A DNA stretch of 64,000 nt from Vibrio nitrifigilis (GCF_015686695.1 NZ_JADPMR010000001.1:1922001-1986000), one strand, 5' to 3'; positions 9,162 through 18,529 are shown, numbered from the stretch's first letter. Numbers and translations are program-made. Notes: a model not told the origin generated them from the sequence alone.

Positions 9162-10262
9162 CTATTGGTCGAGGCGAGGATAATCGGTATAACCAATGTC
9201 GGTTCCACCGTAGAGGTTGTCACTCTTCACTTCGTTGAGCGCGAGATTATTAGCTAAACGATAAGGTAAATCGGGGTTAGCAATATACGGACGGCCAAAG
9301 GCCACTAAATCGGCGTAACCTTTATCTAATACCCAATCAGCCCGCTCCTTGGTGTAGTTACCTGCCACGATAATCATATTAGGGAAAATAGCGCGAGCGA
9401 GTGCGCGAAATTCCTCAGGGACATCAGGTTCTGCATCCCAATCCACCTCAGCAAAATGGACAAAACCAATATTAAGATCTGCCATTTTTTTCATTGCCAA
9501 AAGAACAGTCTCTGGCGTATCAGGATCATCCATACCGCGAGCTTGATTATGCGGAGCAAAGCGAACACATATATTGGATGGCGGAAAGACATCGACTAAA
9601 CGAGCCAAAATTTCAGTGACAAATCGAATGCGATTTTCAGGAGAGCCACCATATTCATCCGTGCGTTGGTTAGAACTTTTACGCAGGAATTGGTCGATGA
9701 GGTAACCATTGCCGCCATGCAACTCTACCCCATCAAACCCAGCCAATTTTGCATTTTGAGCTGCTTTAACAAAATCATCTTGTACACGATGAATATCATC
9801 AATGGTCATTTCTTTTGGTGGTGTACATTCATGCTCTTGGCCGCCAATACCATTTTCATTAGCAATCCAAACACCAATCCCTTTTGGCGTTGGAATTGCA
9901 GAAGGAGCCAATGGAGCTTCGCCATGGTGAAACGTTTTGTGAGACATGCGACCGGTATGCCACATTTGTAGGAAGATTTGGCCGCCATTATCATGCACCG
10001 CTTGGGTCACTTTCTTCCAACCGTCGACTTGCTCATGAGAGTGCACGCCGGGAGTAAATGAATACCCTTGCGCATCTTCAGACACTTGTGTGGCTTCAGC
10101 AATCAGCAACCCCGCTGAGGTGCGCTGGGCGTAGTAGTCCGCCATTAATTGCGTCGGAACATTACCCGGCTGCGCTGATCGGCAGCGAGTCATTGGCGGT
10201 AATACAATTCGATTTTTTAAATTCAACTCACCAAAAGTGAGTGGTTCAAATAAATTACTCAT
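9162..10262 (-). CDS. Old Yellow Enzyme-family alkene reductase (NemA-like)
   Basis: A 366-residue FMN-dependent NADH:flavin oxidoreductase of the OYE family, which reduces activated alkenes, N-ethylmaleimide, nitroesters and similar electrophiles. The N-terminus FEPLTFGELNLKNRIVLPPMTR is the FMN-binding strand, and the substrate-binding histidine pair is seen in the segment VELHGGNGYLIDQF near residue 180. The NPDLPYRL segment near the C-terminus is also characteristic. A divergent LysR gene lies 253 bases upstream, an arrangement typical of regulators that control such reductases. Confidence 0.9.
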   Translation of the reverse strand: MSNLFEPLTFGELNLKNRIVLPPMTRCRSAQPGNVPTQLMADYYAQRTSAGLLIAEATQVSEDAQGYSFTPGVHSHEQVDGWKKVTQAVHDNGGQIFLQMWHTGRMSHKTFHHGEAPLAPSAIPTPKGIGVWIANENGIGGQEHECTPPKEMTIDDIHRVQDDFVKAAQNAKLAGFDGVELHGGNGYLIDQFLRKSSNQRTDEYGGSPENRIRFVTEILARLVDVFPPSNICVRFAPHNQARGMDDPDTPETVLLAMKKMADLNIGFVHFAEVDWDAEPDVPEEFRALARAIFPNMIIVAGNYTKERADWVLDKGYADLVAFGRPYIANPDLPYRLANNLALNEVKSDNLYGGTDIGYTDYPRLDQ

Positions 10263-10515
10263 ATTTTTACCTTATTGGATGAGTCAGCCGAACAGATGGA
10301 TTCACATAGCCAGCGACTGTTGTCTTTTCACACTCATACCATTAAATGTAATAAGTAAATCAAAATGATAACGACAAGAATTCGTCGATATATGCCGTTA
10401 TCTTTGAACTTAAGCCCATTTAATCGTATGAATAAGTAAGTTTTAGTGTAATTAATTTTGCATATATTGATAATGGACAATATCACTAAGTCTGTATTTG
10501 GGATTTCTTAATAAT

Positions 10516-11418
10516 ATGGTGGAGTATATTTCGGATTTACGACTATTTTTAACCATAAGCCGTACTCTAAATTTTCGTGAAGCAGGTGATCGCTTAGGCT
10601 ATTCGCCTGCAGTTGTGACCACTCGCATGCAACGCCTTGAATCTATGACAGGTAAAACTCTGTTTATTCGGTCAACTCGACACATCAAATTGACCGAAGA
10701 AGGTCATCAAATGGTTCGCTACGTTGAACAACTGTTAGATTTAAGCGAACTCATTAGTCGTTCTGATACCGATCCTGACGATACAAGCAATTTAAAAGGC
10801 TTGGTTCGTGTCACTGCGCCTCATTCATTTGCTAGAATTTTTTTACTCAAGCCAGTGCAGTTATTAATGGAGACCCACCCAGAGCTCACCATTGAGCTTA
10901 TTTTGGAAGATAAGTTAAGTAAGATTGTTGAAGAAGAAATCGACATTTGTTTTCGAGTGGGAGGAGATCTCGAACCCCATATTGACAGCATTGACCTTTT
11001 CGCTGACAAGCGCATTTTAGTTGCATCGCCCAGTTATATTGAGAAAAATGGTGCTCCCCAAACGATTGGTCAACTTAACCAACATCAATGTTTGGGCTAT
11101 CCACACGCAAAGTTTCTGACATTATTTGATAAGCAGCAAAAGCCAACTCGCGTTCCTTTATCAGCAGTATTAACCTGTAATACGGGAGACTTTTTGCGCC
11201 AATTAACCGTTGAAGGCACGGGCATCACCACGAAATCATCTTGGTCTATCTGCGATGAACTCTCATCCGGCCAATTAGTTCGTGTGCTTCCTGACTATAC
11301 GGTTGATTCACAACGTATGGTACGTGCTCTGTTACCAAAACGAGATTACACCCCTACTCGGGTAACCCATGTACTTAACACGATTAAAGCCTATATCGAT
11401 CAGCAAGGTATTGATTGA
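10516..11418 (+). CDS. LysR-family regulator divergent from the OYE gene
   Basis: A 300-residue LysR regulator of the CrgA/AaeR-like subgroup. The helix-turn-helix covers about residues 5-62 (DLRLFLTISRTLNFREAG, then YSPAVVTTRMQRLE). The effector domain follows, with RVTAPHSFARIFLLKP. I use ATG 10516; a TTG at 10498 would add six residues, and neither has a convincing ribosome binding site. Being divergent from the OYE reductase gene, it is the likely regulator of it, and the 253-base gap should hold both promoters. Confidence 0.85.
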   Translation: MVEYISDLRLFLTISRTLNFREAGDRLGYSPAVVTTRMQRLESMTGKTLFIRSTRHIKLTEEGHQMVRYVEQLLDLSELISRSDTDPDDTSNLKGLVRVTAPHSFARIFLLKPVQLLMETHPELTIELILEDKLSKIVEEEIDICFRVGGDLEPHIDSIDLFADKRILVASPSYIEKNGAPQTIGQLNQHQCLGYPHAKFLTLFDKQQKPTRVPLSAVLTCNTGDFLRQLTVEGTGITTKSSWSICDELSSGQLVRVLPDYTVDSQRMVRALLPKRDYTPTRVTHVLNTIKAYIDQQGID

Positions 11419-11424
11419 ATATAT

Positions 11425-11477
11425 ATACCCAAACAACTTCAAGATACTGAAACTTCATCTTGAGGTTACTTGGGTGT
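11425..11477. repeat. Palindromic copy of a dispersed Vibrio-type repeat
   Basis: ATACCCAA, then CTTCAAGAT, is followed after a short centre by the inverted copy ATCTTGAGG and TTGGGTGT, giving a long interrupted hairpin. The same core recurs near 13988, 19041 and 61617. It follows the LysR stop and may also terminate transcription. Confidence 0.6.
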
Positions 11478-11545
11478 AAAGCATATCGAGCATCACTATT
11501 ATTAGCGCGCCTTTCCTTATAACGAAGGAATAAACTGGGGTAATG

Positions 11546-12058
11546 TCATTTTGAAATGATCGTGATCCGCTCGAATTTAAGGTGATGAAAATATTCACGA
11601 AAAATCAATAACTGCGCATAAAACACTGGCGATATATCAGGTTCATAAGAACGTGGCGGTCGCCCGGTGATAATTTCTGCGTATTCACCGAACAGACGTT
11701 CTAAATCGACACGGTTTAGAACCATAGTCTCAGCCTCTTTGACGAAACATTGCATGGCAAAAGAGCGGACAAACGCTAAATTCGTTACCCACTCAACCCC
11801 GAGATGAGGAATATTCGCTGCAACTTTCATGATTTCGTCTTCAATATAGTTAATCGCATATTCCAATTCGTCGGTAGTTGGCGGCTCTTGTGTAAAAAAG
11901 CGTTTCGCGACGAGTTGATATCCCACAGGAATAACAACACGTGTTGCCTTATCTTGTGCAGTGAAAAGAAATTCAGTTTCATCGCCCCCTATCGACATAA
12001 CGACAGAATCACTATGCTGCTGCGCATAGTTCTCAAGAGGCGCACCTATTAATGTCAT
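11546..12058 (-). CDS. Conserved hypothetical protein, 170 aa
   Basis: I do not recognise this protein. It is a soluble, mixed alpha/beta 170-residue protein with no signal peptide or membrane segment. The first half contains GGDETEFLFTAQ and VVIPVGYQLVAKRFF, followed by an acidic helical stretch (TTDELEYAINYIEDEIMKVA) and an Arg-rich segment (ITGRPPRSYEP). Codon use is like that of its neighbours. ATG 12058 follows GGAAAAG. It stands alone, in the same direction as the MscS gene upstream with an 84-base gap, so the two could be co-transcribed. Confidence 0.7.
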   Translation of the reverse strand: MTLIGAPLENYAQQHSDSVVMSIGGDETEFLFTAQDKATRVVIPVGYQLVAKRFFTQEPPTTDELEYAINYIEDEIMKVAANIPHLGVEWVTNLAFVRSFAMQCFVKEAETMVLNRVDLERLFGEYAEIITGRPPRSYEPDISPVFYAQLLIFREYFHHLKFERITIISK

Positions 12059-12142
12059 CTAACTTTTCCCATTGATTAAGTTCGATTTTTATTTTAGCAC
12101 TTCGATAAGCTGCACTTTGCTATTCATGCAACATAACGCGAT

Positions 12143-13246
12143 TTAATCAGGCTTAACCAGAGGAAACGCATGTTCATCTATTTCAGCTCGAACACGGGGT
12201 AAGCTAGTGGGATAGTGTTGTTGAATAAAATCAATCATTGCCTCACGCACCAAACAGCGTAAATCCCATGCCGTTGGTGAGTTTTTTGCCGTCATGAGTA
12301 GACGAATCGTCATAGTTCGCTCAGAGCAGTCCGTCACCTGAAATGCTTTGCCATCTCTATCCCAAAGGTCACAACCATCGAGTACCCGATCAAACTCTTT
12401 GCGTAATGGTTCAAGAGGTAATGTGTAGTCAACATATAAGGTCACTGCGCCCAGTATTTGAGCCGTAGTACGAGTCCAGTTTTGAAAGGGATGCTCAGTG
12501 AAATAGGTAATCGGCAACACCAATCGGCGCAGGTCCCAGATTTTGACTACGACATAAGTGAGGTTAATTTCTTCAATCCAACCCCACTCCCCTTCAACCA
12601 CCACTGCATCGTCAATTTTAAATGGTTGAGTAAAGGCGATTTGGATACCAGAAAAAAGATTACCTAAGGTTTTTTGCAATGCGAAACCAATAATAATCCC
12701 AGCGACACCTGCCCCGGTTAAAATCGTGGTACCGTATTGACGCACACTATCAAAACTAAGTAGCACCGATCCGGTCGCGATAATCGAGATGATCACGACC
12801 GCAACCTTTTTGATGTACATAATTTGCGTACGAGCTTTACGGGCTTTGAGATTATCAGCGGGAGAAATATCGTAGCGACGATAAAGCATGTCTTCAACCA
12901 CATTCACCAAACGAGCGATAATGAGCGCGATCGAAATAATGATAACAATCTGTAATCCTTGGCGAATTCTATCTATGGTTTCTGGGGAAAAGGCCAACCA
13001 GCCGACACTGATATGCAAAAGTATTCCGGGAATAAACAATAGCCACCGACCTTTCAAGTGACGTTGTAATGACTTAAAAAGTAAACGGTCGCGCTCTAGT
13101 GGTGTGTTTTCTTTAGCAGTATTGTACTTAAAAAATAGCAAGAGTAACCAGCGAGCGAGTGCGCCCACCAGCAAAGCAACGACGACGAGTGCGATTGCTG
13201 ATAGGATCGGATAGGTTGAGAAATATAGATTCGGATCAAATTGCAT
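12143..13246 (-). CDS. MscS-family mechanosensitive ion channel
   Basis: A small-conductance mechanosensitive channel of the inner membrane, which releases solutes on osmotic downshock. Four or five hydrophobic segments lie in the first 200 residues. The pore-lining helix and beta-domain entry are diagnostic: GAGVAGIIIGFALQKTLGNLFSGIQIAFTQ split over about residues 175-205, followed by PFKIDDAVVVEG. The C-terminal cytoplasmic domain runs to the end. I start at ATG 13246; an upstream TTG (13270) in frame would add eight residues. The length of 367 residues fits the YnaI/YbdG size class rather than short MscS. Confidence 0.88.
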   Translation of the reverse strand: MQFDPNLYFSTYPILSAIALVVVALLVGALARWLLLLFFKYNTAKENTPLERDRLLFKSLQRHLKGRWLLFIPGILLHISVGWLAFSPETIDRIRQGLQIVIIISIALIIARLVNVVEDMLYRRYDISPADNLKARKARTQIMYIKKVAVVIISIIATGSVLLSFDSVRQYGTTILTGAGVAGIIIGFALQKTLGNLFSGIQIAFTQPFKIDDAVVVEGEWGWIEEINLTYVVVKIWDLRRLVLPITYFTEHPFQNWTRTTAQILGAVTLYVDYTLPLEPLRKEFDRVLDGCDLWDRDGKAFQVTDCSERTMTIRLLMTAKNSPTAWDLRCLVREAMIDFIQQHYPTSLPRVRAEIDEHAFPLVKPD

Positions 13247-13386
13247 ATTAAAAGCGTACGCAACGAACAAATATTAATCAAATTGAGCGCCAAATATTGG
13301 GCATAATTTCACCCAATATTGACCTAACTGTTCACAACTTACTATTCCGACAGTACAGAAAATAAAGCAGAGTATTCATTTCTAAC

Positions 13387-13959
13387 CTATTGAGTCACAT
13401 CGATCATACGCACAAATTTGAACTGCTTATTTTCGTAGGTATATTGAAAAATGGCACAGTTAGGTATGCCATTTTTAATCACTTCACGATAATTGTCGTT
13501 CCATTGAATCAAAAACTGCTTGCAAGACCCCGAGTGCGATACGGCTAAAACGCATTCATGCTCAGGACGTTCCATTATGTCTGTACACGCTTGTACTACT
13601 CGCTCACGAACCTGTATTTTAGATTCACCGCCAAATTGCAGATAATAATCTTCCCGCATCTGCTCATTTGGGTGTAAATCTTCACTTTCGCCTTCATAAG
13701 TACCAAAGTTGATTTCTTTCAATCCCTTAATACGCTCATAAGGCATTTTATGTTGTGTGGCAATTTCTGCAGTATCACAAGCACGTTCAGAGGTTGAACT
13801 ATAAAGGTGGTCGATATCTATATTGGCGAAAAATTTTGCTGCCGATTCCGCCTGAGTAATACCTTTTTCTGTCAGTGGCGAATCGCACCAACCTTGAATT
13901 TTTCGACGTAAATTAAACAGGGTTTGTCCATGACGCATGAGGTAAAATGTTTTAGCCAT
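13387..13959 (-). CDS. Histidine phosphatase family protein (phosphoglycerate mutase-like)
   Basis: A 190-residue branch-1 histidine phosphatase. The catalytic LMRHGQT motif is at about residues 7-13, followed by PLTEKG and YSSTSERACDTAE. A second histidine lies in SHSGSCKQFL near residue 140. Members of this family dephosphorylate small metabolites. AAGGAG lies ten bases before ATG 13959. It stands alone, and the substrate is unknown. Confidence 0.87.
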   Translation of the reverse strand: MAKTFYLMRHGQTLFNLRRKIQGWCDSPLTEKGITQAESAAKFFANIDIDHLYSSTSERACDTAEIATQHKMPYERIKGLKEINFGTYEGESEDLHPNEQMREDYYLQFGGESKIQVRERVVQACTDIMERPEHECVLAVSHSGSCKQFLIQWNDNYREVIKNGIPNCAIFQYTYENKQFKFVRMIDVTQ

Positions 13960-13984
13960 CGTTATTATTTCTCCTTATATGACT

Positions 13985-14125
13985 AGAAGTTACTCAAGAT
14001 GCTGTTCAGCAAGAATGGTTTCGCTCTTAGGCAAAGCGATAATGTGAAGATAGAGTGATCGCTACGCTGAAAATCAGTCACACCACATCGGTGTGAATAA
14101 ACTTACCATCTTGGGGTTATCTTTA
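13985..14125. repeat. 140-bp dispersed repeat with inverted ends
   Basis: The left arm reads AGTTACTCAAGATGCTGTTC and the right end reads CATCTTGGGGTTATC, so the ends are imperfect inverted repeats sharing CAAGATG. The left arm matches the repeats at 11425, 19041 and 61617. The 125-base interior has no open frame of note. It looks like a non-coding mobile or MITE-like unit. Confidence 0.6.
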
Positions 14126-14171
14126 GATTAACAAACCCTTGGTCCATCACCAATAAATAGTCACCAAAGTG

Positions 14172-14201
14172 AATAAAAAAACGCCGCTCAATGGCGACGC
14201 T
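14172..14201 (-). terminator. Weak terminator after the DUF1456 gene
   Basis: CGCC and GGCG pair over a seven-base loop, and on the minus strand a run of seven T follows. The stem is short, but it lies 20-50 bases past the DUF1456 stop. Confidence 0.55.
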
Positions 14202-14222
14202 CTTCATTTCGGTTGCAATGCA

Positions 14223-14681
14223 TTACAGCAAACGCTGCCCTTCAACCCCGGTTAAGAAATCTTGTAAAATCTGGTCAGGGCAAGGACGGTAGTGCTTATT
14301 ATCTGGCTTGCGGAAAAATGCACTGAGTTCATATTTAGTCAGCTCAACCCCCACCAATTCAAAAATATTCAAAATATCTTCTGTTTTTAAATTCAATGCA
14401 ATACGTAATTTTTGAAACACCATATTATTGGTAAGATTAGCCTCTGGCTTTGGCTGCTCTCCATCGCGCTTACCACGTTTTTGGTTGATGAACCCATTAA
14501 GAAATGTAGAAAGTTCGACATCTTTCAGCTTCTTCGCGCCTTTTGCACTCTCATCTGCCAGCCACGCTTGGACTTGTTCCGGCGTTACGGTTGTCTCTGC
14601 TTGGGCAAAGATGGCAATGATCTGTTTATCTTTTAAATTAAAAGTGGTGCGCACAAGACGCAAAACGTCATTATTGTTCAA
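14223..14681 (-). CDS. DUF1456 family protein (YehS-like)
   Basis: A 152-residue YehS-like protein with two tandem DUF1456 repeats: one starts NNNDVLRLVRTTFNLK and the other NNMVFQKLRIALNLK, each followed by an acidic helix ending in FLNGFI or FFRKPD. The function of the family is not known. I choose the TTG at 14681 because AGGA lies six bases before it and the protein then starts as YehS does; upstream ATG/TTG codons would add about 12 unrelated residues. The C-terminus RPCPDQILQDFLTG is typical. It is monocistronic. Confidence 0.85.
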   Translation of the reverse strand: MNNNDVLRLVRTTFNLKDKQIIAIFAQAETTVTPEQVQAWLADESAKGAKKLKDVELSTFLNGFINQKRGKRDGEQPKPEANLTNNMVFQKLRIALNLKTEDILNIFELVGVELTKYELSAFFRKPDNKHYRPCPDQILQDFLTGVEGQRLL

Positions 14682-14802
14682 AATGGATCCTGATCTTAGG
14701 TAAGCCAGCATAATCAACGTGATTTCTGGAGTGCGGCGATAATAGCAAACTTATTGATGAAGCCCAATCTCTATCCGTTCTACCGATCCAACACATCAAT
14801 CG

Positions 14803-15336
14803 CTAGTTATTTTTAAACAGCCCATACACTGCATGGTTAACGATACGCCCATTAAGATTTTCTGCGTTTGTAATTACCCCCTCAAGGGTAAAACCTAAAC
14901 GTTCACACAGTGCGCGACTCGGCTGGTTTCCTTCTGCGGCATGAATTTCTACTTTTTCTAAACCGTATTGTTCAAATGCCAAGGCAATCATTTTCTAGAC
15001 TGCACGCGTCATAATACCTTTGCCTTGCCAGTCATGACTCAACCAATAGCCAATTTCGGCTTTCTTTAATGAACGATGAATAGCATTAAAGGAAATATTG
15101 CCCACCAACTCATTTTGGTAAAATACTGAGCAGGTTAAAGACTTACCTTCTGCGTAATCTTGTAGTGAAGATTTAATAAAACTCAGAAAAAACTCTTCAC
15201 CATACGCATTTTGTGGCCATGCCAGCCATTGGCTCAAATACTCGACTTGAGCACTAACAACACGATAGATCTCTGGAGCAAATGAAGGTTGCACCAACGC
15301 CAAACTGATTTCGTTATCGACCTTTAAACTGAACAC
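14803..15336 (-). pseudogene. RimL-like GNAT acetyltransferase split by an amber stop
   Basis: Two open stretches in one frame make a complete RimJ/RimL-type acetyltransferase of about 178 codons. The first (14995-15336, GTG start six bases after AAGGA) ends in GIMTRAV at a TAG. The second resumes directly in the same frame with KMIALAFEQYGLEKVEIH, covering the rest of the acetyl-CoA fold, and ends at a TAG at 14803. A single-base change at the TAG (14995-14997), from CAG, AAG or GAG, explains the break. No other damage is seen, so it is recent, a sequencing error, or possibly read through. Confidence 0.8.
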
Positions 15337-15376
15337 ATGAATTCCTTTTTAGTTTCTATTACAACTATTCACACGC

Positions 15377-15796
15377 CTATTTTCGTTTTTCACCAAGATA
15401 CTGGCTAAATCGTAATAAATAGCCATCTGGGTCTTGAACCAAAAATTCTCGCTGCCCCGATAGCATTGCGCCAGTGTCATACCAGGTATCGCTTATAGAG
15501 CGAAACAAGGTGCAATTAGCAGCGACAAGTCGTTCATATACGGGTGTAATGTCTTCAAGCTCGATTTGAAAGTTTACCCCACGCCCTAACGGATAAGTAA
15601 GATCTGCTGTATTCCAACCCTGAGCATGAATTTCTTCTAACATGATATGGACTTGCCCATACACTAAATAAGCAAAGTGTGGGTTATCTCTTTGATTGCG
15701 AATCGAGAAACCAAGCACATCACAATAAAACTGCATTGAGCGCGTAAAATCCGTGACAGATAGCTCTGGTACCATAGGATTCCAATACTCTTCCAT
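15377..15796 (-). CDS. VOC superfamily protein (glyoxalase/bleomycin resistance-like)
   Basis: A 139-residue vicinal oxygen chelate protein with two beta-alpha-beta-beta-beta repeats: MVPELSVTDFTRSMQFYCDVLGF begins the first (residues about 8-29) and GVNFQIELEDITPVYERL the second. The final strand contains FLVQDPDGYLLRFSQYLGE, the usual metal-ligand region. Members include glyoxalase I, bleomycin-binding proteins and dioxygenases; the closest is the bleomycin resistance-like group. The start at 15796 gives the family length; longer frames lack a properly spaced ribosome binding site. No partner gene is apparent. Confidence 0.8.
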   Translation of the reverse strand: MEEYWNPMVPELSVTDFTRSMQFYCDVLGFSIRNQRDNPHFAYLVYGQVHIMLEEIHAQGWNTADLTYPLGRGVNFQIELEDITPVYERLVAANCTLFRSISDTWYDTGAMLSGQREFLVQDPDGYLLRFSQYLGEKRK

Positions 15797-15898
15797 TTCT
15801 GTTTCTCTTTTGATGACTCGACCATTCATCCTACTTATTTTTGCAGACAATGACGAGGGGAATTTCTATTAAATAAAATATTAAGATATTGATAAATA

Positions 15899-15922
15899 GA
15901 AAAAAGGTGGAAAACCACCTTT
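15899..15922 (-). terminator. Terminator after nqrM
   Basis: AAAGGTGG and CCACCTTT form an eight-pair stem with a four-base loop. On the minus strand T residues follow, just beyond the nqrM stop. Confidence 0.8.
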
Positions 15923-15927
15923 ATAAC

Positions 15928-16128
15928 TCAGCAAGATTTCGTGGGCTCTTGTATCTGGTACAATTGGCGATGCTCATCACAAACATCTTCACACTGACAC
16001 TCACGTTCAATTCCTAGGGTAGCCAACCCACCGCAACTCCCTTTGATACTCTTTCTCTTCATCAATACACCGATCGCCATCAGCGCTATTACCGCGAGAA
16101 AGACCAAAAATGTTATCAGATAAACCAT
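15928..16128 (-). CDS. nqrM: NqrM-like Na+-NQR maturation protein
   Basis: A 66-residue protein: one membrane helix (residues about 3-24), then KRKSIKGSCGGLATLGIERE and a CQCEDVC cluster. The four-cysteine pattern with GSCGGL is the signature of NqrM (formerly DUF539), needed for maturation of the Na+-translocating NADH:quinone reductase, probably by delivering iron. ATG 16128 has GGAGG five bases upstream. In vibrios nqrM usually follows apbE after nqrABCDEF, but here it stands alone, so it may be a second copy. An extra C-terminal tail ending in Cys is present. Confidence 0.8.
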   Translation of the reverse strand: MVYLITFLVFLAVIALMAIGVLMKRKSIKGSCGGLATLGIERECQCEDVCDEHRQLYQIQEPTKSC

Positions 16129-16191
16129 AGTAACCTCCGTCATCATCAATTACGCCAAAGTTTATAGCATATGCTAATTACCAGCAACTAA

Positions 16192-16224
16192 AAAAAGGCA
16201 AACACAATACGGTTTGCCTTTCTC
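16192..16224 (-). terminator. Terminator after the MFS gene
   Basis: AAAGGCAAAC and GTTTGCCTTT form a ten-pair stem with an eight-base loop. On the minus strand a T run follows. It lies between the MFS stop and nqrM, separating the two units. Confidence 0.82.
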
Positions 16225-16255
16225 GATGCTCTTGCAGTGAGAATTTACAACAGAC

Positions 16256-17449
16256 TTAAGATGTCACGTGAGAATGACGATGAGCCCCCAGCCATTGATA
16301 CATCACAACGCACGCAATACAAATAGCCAATGCAATACGTGTTGCTCCTAATACACCTTGCCACCCCATGCTGCGATAGAAAGGCTCAAGCAAGAACACA
16401 CCAAGGCTCGCACCTGAATAATAAAACAGACTGTATAGCGCTTGCGCACTTCCTTTTGATTTTGTCGCCGTTCGGCCGACTAAAGTACTGGCTTGAGCGT
16501 GACAGAAGAAAAAACCGAATGATACCAATACCATACCAATAATCATGGTGTATAAATTAGCCCAACTCATTAAAAAGTTTGCCAGCAGCATGATGCCAAT
16601 ACCCACAGAAATACCAGCAATTTGACTGTGCTTTTTCGCGAATTTACCCGCCAACGAAGAGCTCATGGTGCCACCAAGCAAGGTTAAGAACATGAAGCTA
16701 CGAATATCACTCGGTAAATGATATGGATAGTCACTTAACACCATCATTAAGTAATTGGATAGATTAACAAACGTACCAAACGCTAAGCATATGAGAAGGT
16801 AAATAACCAATAATTGGGGTTTTCTTAAATGATGGCCAAATGCTTTGATACTTTTGCCTAATTTTAGTTCGGTCTTTTTAAAGTGACGCTGTTGCGGCAA
16901 CAGATAATACACCACACCGTAGAGCACAGCCGTTAAACCCGCGATAACAAATCCACCATTTTCCCAACCAAAATGTTCTGCACTAATTCCACCTAACAGT
17001 CGGCTACATAATCCACCTAAGGTATTAGATGCAATGTAAAAGCCCACTGCGCCGGCAAGCCAGCTTTTACGTAACTCTTCCCCAAGAAGAGGCACGGCTA
17101 ACGCGGGCGTTACCGCTAAAAAGACACCTTGGAGAAACCGCACCGTAAGAAAAAGTGGGTAATTTGAAATCAAAGGTAAAGCAAGAGATAAGACTAAGCC
17201 GATTGCCGTTCCACCCAGCAATATTTTGCAACGCCCAACCGCATCAGACCAACTGGCGAAAACAACTAATCCAACACCCATTCCCAGTAGAGGTGCTGAC
17301 ATGGCGAAGTTAGCGGCCAAAGAGCTAACACCGAAGTCTGCTCTTAAGACTGGTAGCAGTGGTTGCAGCCAATAAATGTTGGCAAAAGTGATCACGGAGA
17401 ATAAACAAACACAAATAACAAAACGGGTGTAATGGGATAAATTTTTCAC
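16256..17449 (-). CDS. MFS transporter, YnfM-like
   Basis: A 397-residue inner membrane transporter of the major facilitator superfamily with about 12 membrane helices. The cytoplasmic loop between helices 2 and 3 has the usual signature in modified form, SWSDAVGRCKILLGG. A short hydrophilic linker (HFKKTELKLGKSIKAFG) divides the halves near residue 195. It is similar to YnfM, a proposed efflux protein. GTG 17449 is the start. A divergent LysR gene lies 176 bases upstream, the same arrangement as ynfL-ynfM in E. coli. Substrate unknown. Confidence 0.85.
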   Translation of the reverse strand: MKNLSHYTRFVICVCLFSVITFANIYWLQPLLPVLRADFGVSSLAANFAMSAPLLGMGVGLVVFASWSDAVGRCKILLGGTAIGLVLSLALPLISNYPLFLTVRFLQGVFLAVTPALAVPLLGEELRKSWLAGAVGFYIASNTLGGLCSRLLGGISAEHFGWENGGFVIAGLTAVLYGVVYYLLPQQRHFKKTELKLGKSIKAFGHHLRKPQLLVIYLLICLAFGTFVNLSNYLMMVLSDYPYHLPSDIRSFMFLTLLGGTMSSSLAGKFAKKHSQIAGISVGIGIMLLANFLMSWANLYTMIIGMVLVSFGFFFCHAQASTLVGRTATKSKGSAQALYSLFYYSGASLGVFLLEPFYRSMGWQGVLGATRIALAICIACVVMYQWLGAHRHSHVTS

Positions 17450-17624
17450 TGCTCTAGACTATAAATTATTCAAAGGGTTTAAAGTTCGACTGTTTACAAA
17501 GCAAAGAATAACCAGCATGCAACAATAAATAAAATATGTTGTATTTATCTTATCCATCGATAAAATTTATACCCTAATCATTGCTATTGACAAATCACAA
17601 AAAACAAGGATTAAACGCTTTCAT

Positions 17625-18515
17625 ATGGAACTTCGACAACTGCGTCATTTCGTCACAGTGGTAGAACACGGCTCAATTTCAGCTGCTGCTCGAGAACTGA
17701 ACCTTGCCCAACCTGCAATAAGCAGCAGCATTAAAAAGCTTGAACAAGAATTGAATATGCCACTCTTCAATCGCCGAGATCGTGGTATAGATTTGACGAT
17801 TGCGGGTCAGAAGTTTGTACCCCATGCCCGACAAGTATTAAGCCAAGCTCATGACGCAAAGTTAGCGATGCAAGCATTAGAAGGCCTAGACCATGGACAA
17901 GTAGACTTAGCCGTACCCAGTATGTTGGGTTCCTATTACTTTCCACCGCTACTCATGGCGTTTCGTCATCAATACCCCAACATTGAACTGAATATTTTGG
18001 ATACGGGTACGCGCAACATCAAGCGCTTGTTATTGGAGGGAGAAGTCGAACTTGGTGTAGTGGCCAGTAAGGACTTAACACCTGAACTTGATAGCGGCCC
18101 GCTAATTCGTGAAAAAATGGTAGTGTGCATGGCGGTGGATCATCCACTCGCAGAAAAAGAAGAGATAGAGTACAGCGATTTCCTATCGCACGATTTAGCC
18201 CTATTTCGCCGTGGCTATTATCACCACCTACTCCTTGATAGGATCAGTCGCAAAGAAAATATCAAACCAAAAATCGCGTTTACCAGTAACCTATTGCCAC
18301 TGATAAAAACCGTGATACGGCGTGGTTATGCCATTTCTCCAATGTGGCAGGTCGCCATTCAAGACGACGATGAAATTATCACTCGTCCTTTTGCAGATTC
18401 TTTTGAAGTTGATGTGAGTCTCGCATGGAGAAAAAACAGCTACTTATCACGAGCCAACCAAACTTTTCGTGACTTCGTATTGGATCAAGTGAACAGCCAA
18501 GAAGCGGCTCTGTAG
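17625..18515 (+). CDS. LysR-family regulator, YnfL-like
   Basis: A 296-residue LysR regulator. The helix-turn-helix is at about residues 3-60 (LRHFVTVVEHGSISAAAREL, then AQPAISSSIKKLEQEL). The effector domain has GQVDLAVPSMLGSYYFPPLL and the loop VVCMAVDHPLAEKE. It is divergent from the MFS gene and probably regulates it, as inferred from position and from the same pairing of YnfL with YnfM. ATG 17625 has only a weak ribosome binding site. Confidence 0.87.
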   Translation: MELRQLRHFVTVVEHGSISAAARELNLAQPAISSSIKKLEQELNMPLFNRRDRGIDLTIAGQKFVPHARQVLSQAHDAKLAMQALEGLDHGQVDLAVPSMLGSYYFPPLLMAFRHQYPNIELNILDTGTRNIKRLLLEGEVELGVVASKDLTPELDSGPLIREKMVVCMAVDHPLAEKEEIEYSDFLSHDLALFRRGYYHHLLLDRISRKENIKPKIAFTSNLLPLIKTVIRRGYAISPMWQVAIQDDDEIITRPFADSFEVDVSLAWRKNSYLSRANQTFRDFVLDQVNSQEAAL

Positions 18516-18529
18516 TCATCATCAAACAT

